Made by a program: the position numbers and the translations under genes | Notes under the pieces: generated by a model | The model's database searches: none | Told to the model about the DNA's origin: nothing | Seen by the model: only the letters and a program-made list of their open reading frames with translations | NCBI RefSeq assembly: GCF_000227295.1 | Contig: NZ_JH165054.1 | Coordinates: forward strand, 1,300,550-1,364,549 | Reading direction: 5' to 3' | DNA: 64,000 nt | Origin: Cutibacterium avidum ATCC 25577 | Lineage (GTDB): Bacteria > Actinomycetota > Actinomycetes > Propionibacteriales > Propionibacteriaceae | Shown here: piece after piece, positions 35,128 through 44,222 of the stretch | Position numbering within the stretch: position 1 is the first letter of the stretch | How the letters are laid out: the number at the start of each line of letters is the position of its first letter

Positions 35128-37096
35128 ACTGCGACTGGTAGAGGTCGTGGTAGTGGCCGCGCCGCTCGAGGAGCTCGGTGTGCGTCCCCTGCTCGACGAT
35201 GTCGCCGTGTTCCATGACGAGGATGAGATCCGCGTCACGGATGGTCGAGAGCCGGTGGGCGATGACGAAGCTGGTACGTCCCTTGCGCAGGTTGGCCATG
35301 GCTTCCTGGACGAGCATCTCGGTTCGAGTGTCCACCGAGCTGGTGGCCTCGTCGAGGATGAGCAGGTCCGGGGCGGAGAGGAAGGCCCGAGCGATGGTGA
35401 TGAGCTGCTTCTGGCCGACGGAGACGTTGGATCCGTCCTCGTCGATGACGGTCTGGTAACCGTCAGGCAGGGTGTTGACGAAGTGGTCGACGTGAGCGGC
35501 CCGGGCGGCGTCGAGGATCTCCTCCTCGGACGCCTCCGGGCGGCCGTAGGCAATGTTGTCGTGGATCGTCCCGCTGAACAGCCAGGTGTCCTGCAACACC
35601 ATTCCCAGGCGAGAGCGCAGTTCGGTGCGGGGGACCGTGGAGATGTCGAAGCCGTCGAGGGTGATGACCCCGCCGTCGATCTCGTAGAACCGCATTAGCA
35701 GGTTGACCAGCGTCGTCTTGCCAGCACCGGTGGGCCCGACTATCGCCACCGTCTGGCCCGGCTCGGCGACCAATGAGAGGTCGGTGATGAGAGGTTTGTC
35801 AGGGCTGTAGGAGAAGCGCACGTGGTCGAAGACGACACGTCCCTTGGTGGCAGGGAGACTGTCGTCGGCCTCTGTGGACATCTCGTCGGCGTCAAGGACC
35901 TGGAAGACGCGCTCTGCCGAGGCCACTCCTGACTGCAACAGATTCGCCATGGAGGCGATCTGGGTGATCGGTTGGGTGAACATTCGGGAGTATTGAATGA
36001 AGGCCTGCACATTGCCCAGTGGCATCTGGCCGTTGGCCACCCGCAGACAGCCGATGAGCACGATGACGGCGTAGTTGGCGTTGCCGAGCAGGAACATCGC
36101 CGGCTGGATGAGTCCGGAGATGAATTGGGCCTTGGCGGTGGCTCGACGAAGCTCCTCGTTGCGTTCGTGGAATTCCTGGGCAACGGCTTGGGTGCGGCCT
36201 AAGGTCTTGACCAGAGCGTGGCCCGAATACGCCTCTTCCACGTGGGAGTTGAGTTCTCCGGTGGCCTTCCACATCTGGGCGAACTGCCCCTGCGCCTTCT
36301 TGCCGATGGCTCCCGCGATGACTCCGGCAACCGGGATGATGACCAGGGAGATCACCGCCAGCAACGGGGAGATCCAGAACATCATGATCAACACGCCGAT
36401 GACGGTCAGCAAGGCGTTGAGGAGTTGTTGGAGGGTCTGCAGCAAGGTCTGCGAGACGTTGTCGATGTCGTTGGTCATCCGGCTCATGAGCTCGCCGTGG
36501 GGCTGACCGTCGAAGTAGGACAGCGGCAGTCTCTCCAGCTTGGCACTGACCTGACGACGCAGGTCGTACATGGATCGTTGGATCGCGGTGTTGAGCAGGA
36601 ATCCCTGCAGGAACATCAGCAGGGCGGCGCAGGCGTACAGGCCCAGGGCCCAGGCCATGATGACGCCGAGCCGGTGGAAATCGATGCCGGAACCGATGAT
36701 GACATCGGGGTACTGCTGCAGCAGGGTGATGATCTTCCCGCGATCGCCACTCTGACCGGGCTGGCCGAACTTGTCGATGAATTCGCCGGCCGTCATGCCA
36801 CGCGTTTGAGGGACGTGTCTGCCCAACTGTTTTCCGACGATGCCGCCGAAGATGACGTCGGTGGCCCGGCCCAGGATCTTGGGGCCAATGACGTTGAAGG
36901 TCACCGAGATCACAGCCATGATGACGACGGTGGTCAGGACGAGGCGATGAGGCTTGAGCTGGCCGAGCAGCCGCCTGAGGGACGGGCCGAAGGAGATGGG
37001 CTTCTCGGCGACCCGGCCGCCGCCTCGTCGTGACGAGGCTCGGGCGAGCTCGGCATGCTCGTTGCGGGCGGGAGCCTTCTCGACCTTGCCTCTCAT
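35036..37096 (-). CDS. Heterodimeric ABC exporter, subunit 2
   Basis: This 686-residue ABC half-exporter has six hydrophobic segments and a large extracytoplasmic insertion between the first two (about residues 75-150). The C-terminal ATPase has Walker A GPTGAGKTT near residue 465, signature VSVGQKQL (Gly to Val change) near residue 560, and LLILDEATSSVD. Asymmetric signatures are common in heterodimeric multidrug exporters of the LmrCD/TmrAB kind. Its final residues (about the last 14) read through the truncated FMN reductase region, so its natural C-terminus may have been altered. It overlaps the upstream partner by 4 bases. Substrate unknown. Confidence 0.85.
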   Translation of the reverse strand: MRGKVEKAPARNEHAELARASSRRGGGRVAEKPISFGPSLRRLLGQLKPHRLVLTTVVIMAVISVTFNVIGPKILGRATDVIFGGIVGKQLGRHVPQTRGMTAGEFIDKFGQPGQSGDRGKIITLLQQYPDVIIGSGIDFHRLGVIMAWALGLYACAALLMFLQGFLLNTAIQRSMYDLRRQVSAKLERLPLSYFDGQPHGELMSRMTNDIDNVSQTLLQTLQQLLNALLTVIGVLIMMFWISPLLAVISLVIIPVAGVIAGAIGKKAQGQFAQMWKATGELNSHVEEAYSGHALVKTLGRTQAVAQEFHERNEELRRATAKAQFISGLIQPAMFLLGNANYAVIVLIGCLRVANGQMPLGNVQAFIQYSRMFTQPITQIASMANLLQSGVASAERVFQVLDADEMSTEADDSLPATKGRVVFDHVRFSYSPDKPLITDLSLVAEPGQTVAIVGPTGAGKTTLVNLLMRFYEIDGGVITLDGFDISTVPRTELRSRLGMVLQDTWLFSGTIHDNIAYGRPEASEEEILDAARAAHVDHFVNTLPDGYQTVIDEDGSNVSVGQKQLITIARAFLSAPDLLILDEATSSVDTRTEMLVQEAMANLRKGRTSFVIAHRLSTIRDADLILVMEHGDIVEQGTHTELLERRGHYHDLYQSQFNAADADGATTAGPTWCPGRRRDRGGWNRG

Positions 37097-38829
37097 GCCG
37101 CCTCCTCGGTGGAGAGCTGGGAGTCGACGATCTCGATGTACGTCGGGCAGGACTCGATGAGCTCGTCATGGGTTCCCTTGCCGACGATGCGTCCGGCATC
37201 CAGGACGAGGATCTGGTCGGCATTGCGGATCGTCGAGACCCGCTGGGCGACGATGAGCATCGCGGCACTGCCTTGATGGGCCTCCAGCGCAGCCCGGAGC
37301 CGGGCATCAGTGGTGACGTCGAGGGCGCTGAAGGAGTCGTCGAAGACGTAGATTTCGGGGGCTTTGACCAAGGCCCGAGCGATGGACAGTCGCTGTCGCT
37401 GGCCGCCGGAGACATTGGTGCCGCCCTGGGAGATGGGGGCGTCCAACTCCCCGTCCATTCGGGAGACGAAGTCGTCGGACTGAGCGATGCGCAAGGCGTC
37501 CCAGAGCTCGTCGTCGGTGGCGTCGGAGCGGCCGTCGCGCAGGTTGGAGGCCACCGTGCCGCCGAAGAGGTAGGGCCGCTGAGGCACCAGCCCGATGCAA
37601 CTCCACAGGATCTCGGGGCCGTAACGGCGGACGTCGACACCCTTGACGAGGACCTGCCCGTCGGTGACGTCGACGAGGCGCGGGATGAGGTTGACCAAGG
37701 TTGATTTGCCCGAGCCCGTCGAGCCGATGATGGCCGTCGTCGTTCCGCGCTCCAGCTCGAAGGAGATCTTGTGGAGCACCGGTGCGGAGGCTCCGGGGTA
37801 GCTGAAGGTGACGTCGCGGAACTCCAGCAGGGTGGGGTTGTCGGGCAAGGTCGTCACCGGTTCGGGGTCAATGTAGAGGGACGACGAGGTCTGCAGCACT
37901 TCTGCGATGCGGTTGGCGCAGACCGAGGCTCGCGGCCACATGACGACGAGGAGTACGGCCATCATGACGCTGATGAGGATCTGCATGAGGTAGGTGGTGA
38001 AGGAGGCGAGGACGCCGACCTCGGTCTTGCCGCTGTCGATCTGGTGGGCCGCGAACCAGAACACCGCGACCTGGGACAGGTTCATGATGAGCATGACGAG
38101 CGGGAACATCGCGGCCATGGTTCGTCCGACACTGACCTGGATGTCGCGCAGGGCGGAGTTGGTGGCGTCGAAGCGGGCCGCCTCATGGCGTTCCCGTGCG
38201 AAGGCTCGCACTACGCGGATGCCGGTGATCTGCTCGCGAACGACGCGGTTGAGGTCGTCGATACGTTTCTGCTGGCGTTTGAACAGCGGACCCATCCGGG
38301 AGACGATGAGCCCCGCTCCAATGCCCAACAGCACGACGGCGACGGCGATGATCCACGACAGGGAGACCTCGGCTCGGATCGCCATGACGACGCCGACGAC
38401 CATCATGATCGGTGCTCCGATGAGGACGGCCAAGGTCATGAAGACCAGCATTTGCACCTGCTGGACGTCGTTCGTGGTGCGGGTGATGAGGGACGGAGCT
38501 CCGAACTGGTTGACCTCACGGGCCGAGAAGTCGAGGGTGCGGGTGAAGACGGCGTCGCGGATGTCGCGTCCCATTCCCATGGCGACCTGGGCGGCCAGGA
38601 ACACTGCGATGACCTGGCAGATCGTCTGTCCCAGGGCGACGGCCAGCATGAGGAGGGAGTGTGAGGTGACGTAGCCGGTGTCGACGCGGACGACTCCCTG
38701 GTTGATGATGTCAGCGTTGATCGTCGGGAGGGTCAGCGCGGCGATCTGGGCGCAAATCTGCGCGACGACGATGACGATCACCTGCAGGCGATAGGGCCGA
38801 AGGTGTCGGGCCACGAGTTGTGTCAGCAC
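37093..38829 (-). CDS. Heterodimeric ABC exporter, subunit 1
   Basis: This 578-residue partner starts at GTG 38829, with GAGGAG 5 bases upstream. It has an N-terminal six-helix domain and an ATPase with Walker A GSTGSGKST near residue 370, signature VSGGQRQR near residue 475 and VFDDSFSALD, in which the catalytic Glu after Walker B is replaced by Ser. The normal signature is here and the degenerate one in the partner. Together they likely export drugs, lipids or peptides. Confidence 0.87.
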   Translation of the reverse strand: MLTQLVARHLRPYRLQVIVIVVAQICAQIAALTLPTINADIINQGVVRVDTGYVTSHSLLMLAVALGQTICQVIAVFLAAQVAMGMGRDIRDAVFTRTLDFSAREVNQFGAPSLITRTTNDVQQVQMLVFMTLAVLIGAPIMMVVGVVMAIRAEVSLSWIIAVAVVLLGIGAGLIVSRMGPLFKRQQKRIDDLNRVVREQITGIRVVRAFARERHEAARFDATNSALRDIQVSVGRTMAAMFPLVMLIMNLSQVAVFWFAAHQIDSGKTEVGVLASFTTYLMQILISVMMAVLLVVMWPRASVCANRIAEVLQTSSSLYIDPEPVTTLPDNPTLLEFRDVTFSYPGASAPVLHKISFELERGTTTAIIGSTGSGKSTLVNLIPRLVDVTDGQVLVKGVDVRRYGPEILWSCIGLVPQRPYLFGGTVASNLRDGRSDATDDELWDALRIAQSDDFVSRMDGELDAPISQGGTNVSGGQRQRLSIARALVKAPEIYVFDDSFSALDVTTDARLRAALEAHQGSAAMLIVAQRVSTIRNADQILVLDAGRIVGKGTHDELIESCPTYIEIVDSQLSTEEAA

Positions 38830-39005
38830 GAGTGCTCCTCGGACAGGGACATGTGCAACCGGCGTCAGAGGATCTGCCGGGCGGCCGCGAGCGGCACGAT
38901 CGACACCTTAGAGGAGATGGGCAGTGTTGTCCGCATGTCGTCAGACGGGTCGGCCTTGTCGGTAGGCTGTGAGACACTGAATCCGCTGTGCCGTGAGAGG
39001 TGACG

Positions 39006-40295
39006 ATGAGACGCAAGCTGGCCCTTGTGGTGGCGGGGGTGCTTCTCGTCGGCACAGCTGCGTGTTCACAGACGTCGACACCACTTGCCAAGCCTAGTCG
39101 TGACGATTCGGTCGAGGTCTGGCATCGGATGTCCATGGCATCTGACCTGCCGAGCTTGGAGAGCGCCGGTGACGGGTACCAGCGTCGTAACCCTGGTGTG
39201 ACACTCAATTTGCACGCGATCTCCTCGACGACCGACACGTACCTCAACACCTTGGAGACGTCGGTTGAGGAGGGCAAGGCTCCCTGCATGGCTCAGGTGC
39301 CGAGCACGTCGGTGGCGAAATTGGCCCATCACGGGGTGCTGGAGGATGTCACCCAGTACGCCGAGCAGTACCGCGACAAGTACGACCGCGGCCCGATGTC
39401 GCGGGTTGCGTACCAGGGGCGGACATACGGACTTCCGATGGACACCTCCCCGATGGTCCTCTTCTACGATTCCGACGCCTGGTCCGAGGCCCATGTGTCA
39501 GCTCCCAAGAACTGGGAGGAGTTCCGTGCCGCGGCCACGATTCTGGCGTCTACGGGCAAGGCGGTGTCAGATATGCCGGTTGAGAAAACCGGGTGGCTGG
39601 CAGCGGTGTCCGACACCACAGGATCGCCATGGTTCGTCCCGCTGAATGACACGACCTGGCGGGTTGGGATCGATTCTGACGGGGTGCGCAAGCTCACCGA
39701 CGAGTTGCAGCGGATGGTCGAGGCCAAGCAACTCGTCGTATCTCATGGATGGGAGTCGGTGCAGACCGATTTCTCCTCCGGGAAGATTGTCGGACACATT
39801 GGCGCTCCCGCTGATCTTCCGGATCTCACGACTGCCGTCGGGGCTGGGCGGCACCATTGGAAGGTCACCACCATTCCTCCGCTCGAGGGCAGTGATTCAC
39901 GGGTGGCGTCGTATCAGGGCTCGTCGTGGGTGGTCCTCAAGGGATGCAAGACGCCGAGTGAGGCATTGGACTTTGCTGACGCCCTCGACGACCAGCCCGA
40001 ATTGCTGACGGGGCGTGGTCTCATCCCAGCTGGTAAGGCCGAGAGAATGACGACGCCGACGTCCTTCAAGACGTTGGTCGGCAACGAGGACGTCGTCGGG
40101 GACCTGGCTGATCTGGGTCGCAAGATTGACGACGACTCCTCGATCTCGCCGGTGTGGGACGAGGTCGCGGCGGCCTGGCGCCCCAGTGCGAAGCTCTGGG
40201 CGACGAAGACGAAAGTGTCTGGGACGTTGCCTGCGTTGGCATCGAGGGCCAGAGGTGCCTTGGCCGCTGGTGGGTTGAAGGTGGCTGAGGGGTAG
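39006..40295 (+). CDS. Extracellular solute-binding lipoprotein (sugar ABC type)
   Basis: This 429-residue periplasmic-binding-type protein has an N-terminal signal with lipobox-like VGTAAC (Cys at about residue 20) for lipid anchoring. Cluster-1 sugar-binding features follow: YQRRNPGVTLNLHAIS near residue 45, YGLPMDTSPMVLFYDSDAW near residue 145 and SYQGSSWVVLKG near residue 300. GAGAGG precedes ATG 39006; a GTG two codons upstream is less likely. No permease or ATPase for import is nearby, so it must work with a remote transporter or have another role. Confidence 0.82.
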   Translation: MRRKLALVVAGVLLVGTAACSQTSTPLAKPSRDDSVEVWHRMSMASDLPSLESAGDGYQRRNPGVTLNLHAISSTTDTYLNTLETSVEEGKAPCMAQVPSTSVAKLAHHGVLEDVTQYAEQYRDKYDRGPMSRVAYQGRTYGLPMDTSPMVLFYDSDAWSEAHVSAPKNWEEFRAAATILASTGKAVSDMPVEKTGWLAAVSDTTGSPWFVPLNDTTWRVGIDSDGVRKLTDELQRMVEAKQLVVSHGWESVQTDFSSGKIVGHIGAPADLPDLTTAVGAGRHHWKVTTIPPLEGSDSRVASYQGSSWVVLKGCKTPSEALDFADALDDQPELLTGRGLIPAGKAERMTTPTSFKTLVGNEDVVGDLADLGRKIDDDSSISPVWDEVAAAWRPSAKLWATKTKVSGTLPALASRARGALAAGGLKVAEG

Positions 40296-40387
40296 CTTGA
40301 TCCGTCATCATTGTGTCCCGAGGGGATGCACGAAAAACATGGCTTGGCCAAATCGTTCCCTCCCCTCCTCTTCGATAGGATTTCCCG

Positions 40388-41920
40388 GTGAGTTCTGACA
40401 CCGTTTCCAGCCAGTCCCCTGAGGTCTCCGAGCAGATGCAGGTTCGTCTCGACAAGCGGGCCCGGATCATTGCCGACGGAGGCCAGGCCTACCCGGTTGA
40501 CCTGCTGCGCGACCACACCCTGGCCCAGATCCGTCAGAAGTACACCGACGACCTCGGCGAGTTGACCCTGGCCCCCGGCGAGGAGACCACCGACGAGGTC
40601 ACCATCGGCGGGCGTGTCGTCTTCGTCCGCAATACCGGCAAACTCTGCTTCGCCAGCCTCCAGGACGGGTTCACCGAGACTTCCAATGGCGAACGTCTGC
40701 AGGTCATGCTCTCCAAGGCCGAGGTCGGCGACGAGGCCCTGGCGGCATGGAAGTCCGACGTCGACCTCGGAGACCACGTGTGGGTGCGTGGCCGTGTCGT
40801 CGTTTCCCGCCGTGGCGAACTGTCCATCATGGCCTCGGAGTGGCGGATGGCATCGAAGGCTCTGCGTCCCCTGCCGACCCTCCACAAGGAGCTTTCGGAG
40901 GAGTCCCGGGTGCGTCGTCGCTACGCCGACCTGGTCGTCCGCGACGAGTCCCGTCAGATGGTGCGCACCCGCGCCATCATCACCCGCGCAGTGCGTCACG
41001 CCCTCGATGAGCGTGGCTTCCTGGAGATCGAGACCCCGATCCTGCAGCTGGTCCACGGTGGTGCCGCGGCTCGTCCGTTCAACACCCACCTCAATGCCTT
41101 CGACATCGATATGAGCCTGCGCATCGCCCTTGAGCTCTACCTCAAGCGCGCGATGGTGGGCGGCACCGACCGTGTCTACGAGATGGGCCGTGTCTTCCGC
41201 AACGAGGGCATCGACTCCAGCCACTCGGCCGAGTTCTCCATGCTCGAGGCCTACATGAGCTGGGGTAACCAGTTCACCATCGCCGAGGTCATCAAGGACA
41301 TCATCATGGAGGTGGCCGACGCCCTCGACATCCACCAGATCGAGACGCCCAAGGGCACCATCGACCTTGATGGGGAGTGGCGCTGGGTCAGCGTCTACCC
41401 GGGCCTGTCGGAGAAGTTGGGACGCGAGGTCACCCTCGACACTCCGCTGGAGGAATTGCAGGCCATTGCTGCCGAACACGAGATCGAACTCGATCCGTCC
41501 TGGGAGGCCGGCAAGGTCGTCATGGAGCTCTTCGGCGAGCTCGTCGAGCCTGAACTCATCAACCCCACTTTTGTCTGCGACTACCCGGCCATCGCCCAGC
41601 CCCTGGCCCGCCCGCACCGCGACGACCCGCGCATGGTCGAGGCCTGGGACCTCATCATCGGCGGTATGGAGCGCGGCACTGGGTTCTCGGAGCTCGTTGA
41701 CCCCGTCATCCAGCGCGAGGTTCTCACCAAGCAGTCCCTGGCCGCTGCGGCCGGTGACCCGGAAGCCATGCAGCTCGACGAGGACTTCCTCGAAGCCCTC
41801 GAGTTCGGCTGCCCGCCCATGGGCGGTCTGGGACTCGGCGTCGACCGTCTGGTGATGCTGTTCACCGACGCCGGTATCCGTGAGACGATCCTCTTCCCGC
41901 TGCTCAAGCCTGAGCGTTAG
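40388..41920 (+). CDS. lysS: Lysyl-tRNA synthetase, class II
   Basis: This 510-residue enzyme charges tRNA-Lys. It has an N-terminal OB-fold anticodon-binding domain (about residues 60-165, GGRVVFVRNTGKLCFASLQD) and a class II core with motif 2 VYEMGRVFRNEGIDSSHSAEF near residue 260 and motif 3 GGLGLGVDRLVML near residue 480. The start is GTG 40388. The usual motif HNPEFT is SHSAEF here, a conservative change typical of many actinobacterial forms. Confidence 0.92.
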   Translation: MSSDTVSSQSPEVSEQMQVRLDKRARIIADGGQAYPVDLLRDHTLAQIRQKYTDDLGELTLAPGEETTDEVTIGGRVVFVRNTGKLCFASLQDGFTETSNGERLQVMLSKAEVGDEALAAWKSDVDLGDHVWVRGRVVVSRRGELSIMASEWRMASKALRPLPTLHKELSEESRVRRRYADLVVRDESRQMVRTRAIITRAVRHALDERGFLEIETPILQLVHGGAAARPFNTHLNAFDIDMSLRIALELYLKRAMVGGTDRVYEMGRVFRNEGIDSSHSAEFSMLEAYMSWGNQFTIAEVIKDIIMEVADALDIHQIETPKGTIDLDGEWRWVSVYPGLSEKLGREVTLDTPLEELQAIAAEHEIELDPSWEAGKVVMELFGELVEPELINPTFVCDYPAIAQPLARPHRDDPRMVEAWDLIIGGMERGTGFSELVDPVIQREVLTKQSLAAAAGDPEAMQLDEDFLEALEFGCPPMGGLGLGVDRLVMLFTDAGIRETILFPLLKPER

Positions 41921-42010
41921 CATCTTGTTGCGGATTCGCATTGAAGCGCTGACCGTCGTAACCAAGTTGGTGGGCATAGCTCGATCGAGAAATCGACAGA
42001 AGGATGGTAC

Positions 42011-42178
42011 ATGACTCGAGTATTTCATAATGAAACAAGTTGGGAACTTGAAATCTATAGCGATGGCCCTGATGTGCCATCTGTAATTGAGACTATAAAT
42101 TCAGAAAAAGCAGGTATAGAATACGATTTTGTGGCACCACTGATGATCCGTGTCATGTTTTCAAGAAAAGTTAGTTAA
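42011..42178 (+). CDS. 55-residue hypothetical protein
   Basis: A short ORF with a good ribosome binding site (GAAGGAT, 6 bases before ATG 42011). The product begins MTRVFHNETSWELEIY and is acidic, without signal peptide or membrane segment. Codons are AT-rich (GAA, AAA, ATA, TTT), unlike lysS just upstream, indicating foreign origin. It may be a fragment of a longer gene. No family recognised. Confidence 0.4.
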   Translation: MTRVFHNETSWELEIYSDGPDVPSVIETINSEKAGIEYDFVAPLMIRVMFSRKVS

Positions 42179-42183
42179 GCCTC

Positions 42184-42489
42184 ATGGGCTCCATGTTTGA
42201 AGGATTTTCGATGCCGATGATGGAAGCTGCTTCGTGCGGGGTCCCGACCGTATCCACACCTTCGTCGCCTGGGGTCAGAGAGTTGTTCTGTGGTACATGC
42301 GGCTACGCCTCATGTGACGGCAGTGTTGAAGCACTGTCAACAGAACTCTTGCGTGCGATGGCCGACGAGCAACTACGATACAAAAGGAGCGTTGATCGTA
42401 CGCTGGCAGCCGCGACGCATGCGTGGACCGCTGTCGTGAGTGAGGCCTGGACCGCGCGGCGCAGATGGAGTGGGGCGCTCGGAGACTGA
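42184..42489 (+). pseudogene. C-terminal remnant of a GT4 glycosyltransferase
   Basis: The 101-residue frame carries the donor-binding end of a GT-B glycosyltransferase: SMFEGFSMPMMEAASCGVP matches the E-x7-E motif region, followed by PSSPGVRELF and a final helix. The N-terminal domain and most of the C-terminal domain are missing, and a stop lies in frame a few codons upstream (42172-42174), so it cannot be functional. It shows that a second glycosyltransferase gene once stood in this islet, on the opposite strand from the intact one. Confidence 0.7.
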
Positions 42490-42589
42490 ACTCCTCGAAC
42501 ACACCTCGAACTTCTCATCTGGACCAAGACTGCGAACCAAGTCTTAGAGCCTTATCCGCTCTGGGCTCCATGAGATCTCGGCCCTGCCA

Positions 42590-43813
42590 TCATCGCGCCG
42601 AAGTACATCTCTGGCGGTTTCGTTCACTACGGCATGAATCAATGAGCGCCCACCATGAGTCCATGATAGGTTTAAGGTCAAATTCGCGTCCAACCTCGAA
42701 GCATGCCAAGCGCTTTGCGGGCGAGATGATGATCTCATCCATGGCCTCTAGCATCACGGTAGAGATTGTGCGAATGTCATCCCCGTCACACAGGAAGCCG
42801 CACCTAGTGGTGATTTGCGTGGTCGCATCCGAACAGCGAGTAGTAATCGGTGGCGTGCCACATCGGATTGATTCAATGAGTGTCATTGGCAAACCTTCAA
42901 AAGACGATGCCAAGACAGAAAGATCGGCCCCACAAAAGACCTGCTCAATATTGTCGATACGGCCCATGAAACGGATATTAGTAGCGTAGTGTGATTTATC
43001 TCGCACCTGAGTGAGATATTTAGCGTCCACGCCGGCGCCGTAAATTTCAAGAACCCAAGACTTGCGGATATCTGGCCGTTTGGCGAGCGCTGCATCGAAG
43101 GCGGATATAATAAGGTCCACACGCTTTTCACCGCTGAGTCGTCCAACGAAAACCATGCGATGCGGCTTGTCGGTTTTTTTAGGTTTCAGAGAGCGCTCGT
43201 AGTGTATTGGTATGGTGCAAGGATTTGGAATGACAGTGCACTTTGCTATGCTCATGCGTGAAAATGCATCACTGTCGGAATCCGAGAGGAGTACAAGCCT
43301 GTCTGTGACATCAAGTGTAGCCTTGAGAGGGCCCGCGAGGTCCCAATGGTTTGTTATCCCGTCAAATGAAGAGTGGAGTTGCTGGAGCACTATCGGGGAA
43401 AGCTGGAAATGCTTCAGGGCCTTTAGGTGAAAGTGTAACGATTTGACGATTTCAGGAGTAGTCGAAATAATCACACCGTTTGCGCCGAGGCGGATAAGGT
43501 ATGCAAATATGCGAACATGTCGCCAAAGTTTCCATATCGGCGTGTGAAGGCGCTTTAACCCGTACTTGATGCCGAGTGGCCCCGGATAGTCCGATGCGAA
43601 CCGATGAAGTGAAGTAGAAGACTTTCCTCGGTTGATGACGAATGCGTTTTTGAAATGACCTACAGGTTCTTCCAGTGAGGCAAATTCAACCGGTGCGTTT
43701 TGTGAAGAAAAGCCGGAGTGTAGAGCGCGCGTCACCGTATGGATTCCACCGAAGTTTCCCAGGTTTTCCTCAAAAAGAACAATTCGTCCACATTTTGGCC
43801 GCTTCTGGTTCAC
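42590..43813 (-). CDS. GT4-family glycosyltransferase of foreign composition
   Basis: This 407-residue GT-B enzyme has NLGNFGGIHTVTRAL near residue 15 (acceptor side), LLSDSDSDAF near residue 185, VFVGRLSGEKRVDLIISAF near residue 225 and SSFEGLPMTLIESIRCGTPP near residue 310, the E-x7-E region. It probably adds a hexose to a surface or teichoic-type glycan. Base composition is clearly lower in GC than its neighbours, and it interrupts the lysS-crgA junction. The GTG at 43813, just after the crgA stop, has GGAAG upstream and avoids a 26-base overlap from the longer ATG start at 43843. Confidence 0.85.
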   Translation of the reverse strand: MNQKRPKCGRIVLFEENLGNFGGIHTVTRALHSGFSSQNAPVEFASLEEPVGHFKNAFVINRGKSSTSLHRFASDYPGPLGIKYGLKRLHTPIWKLWRHVRIFAYLIRLGANGVIISTTPEIVKSLHFHLKALKHFQLSPIVLQQLHSSFDGITNHWDLAGPLKATLDVTDRLVLLSDSDSDAFSRMSIAKCTVIPNPCTIPIHYERSLKPKKTDKPHRMVFVGRLSGEKRVDLIISAFDAALAKRPDIRKSWVLEIYGAGVDAKYLTQVRDKSHYATNIRFMGRIDNIEQVFCGADLSVLASSFEGLPMTLIESIRCGTPPITTRCSDATTQITTRCGFLCDGDDIRTISTVMLEAMDEIIISPAKRLACFEVGREFDLKPIMDSWWALIDSCRSERNRQRCTSAR

Positions 43814-43817
43814 TGGA

Positions 43818-44099
43818 TCACTTCCACAGCGTCGCGACGCCAAAAGCGGCAGCCATGAGACACATGCCGATGAGGACGTTCCAGTCGCCGAGATCCTTCA
43901 TGCCGGGGATCTGGTTACCTGCGATGTAGTAGACGATCAGCCACAGCACACCGAGTAGGAAGAGGGGGACGAACACCTTCGGCACCCAGGAACGATCAAC
44001 CGGCGCAGCCTTCTTCTCGGCCCGGCGCTCCTCGACCTTGGCCCGGTTCTTGGCCTGGGCCTTCTCCTTGGCTTCCGGTCTGACCTTGGATTCGGGCAC
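43818..44099 (-). CDS. crgA: Cell division protein CrgA
   Basis: This 93-residue divisome protein interacts with FtsZ and septal proteins in actinobacteria. The basic, Lys/Glu/Ala-rich N-terminus (about residues 1-35) is cytoplasmic. Two transmembrane segments follow (about 42-60, FVPLFLLGVLWLIVYYIAG, and 72-91), separated by the GNQIPGMKDLGDWN loop that is characteristic of CrgA. Divergent from the DUF881 gene, with the same layout as mycobacteria. Confidence 0.93.
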   Translation of the reverse strand: MPESKVRPEAKEKAQAKNRAKVEERRAEKKAAPVDRSWVPKVFVPLFLLGVLWLIVYYIAGNQIPGMKDLGDWNVLIGMCLMAAAFGVATLWK

Positions 44100-44222
44100 G
44101 GTGACTACTCCTGGGGTTTCGAGGACACGCCCACCGAGCGTGATTGGGACAAGTGTTACCTGGCTAGTCTAGAGGACGATCGCCAATTCCGGCGACACGG
44201 GTCGGGCTGCGAGGAGGGGACG

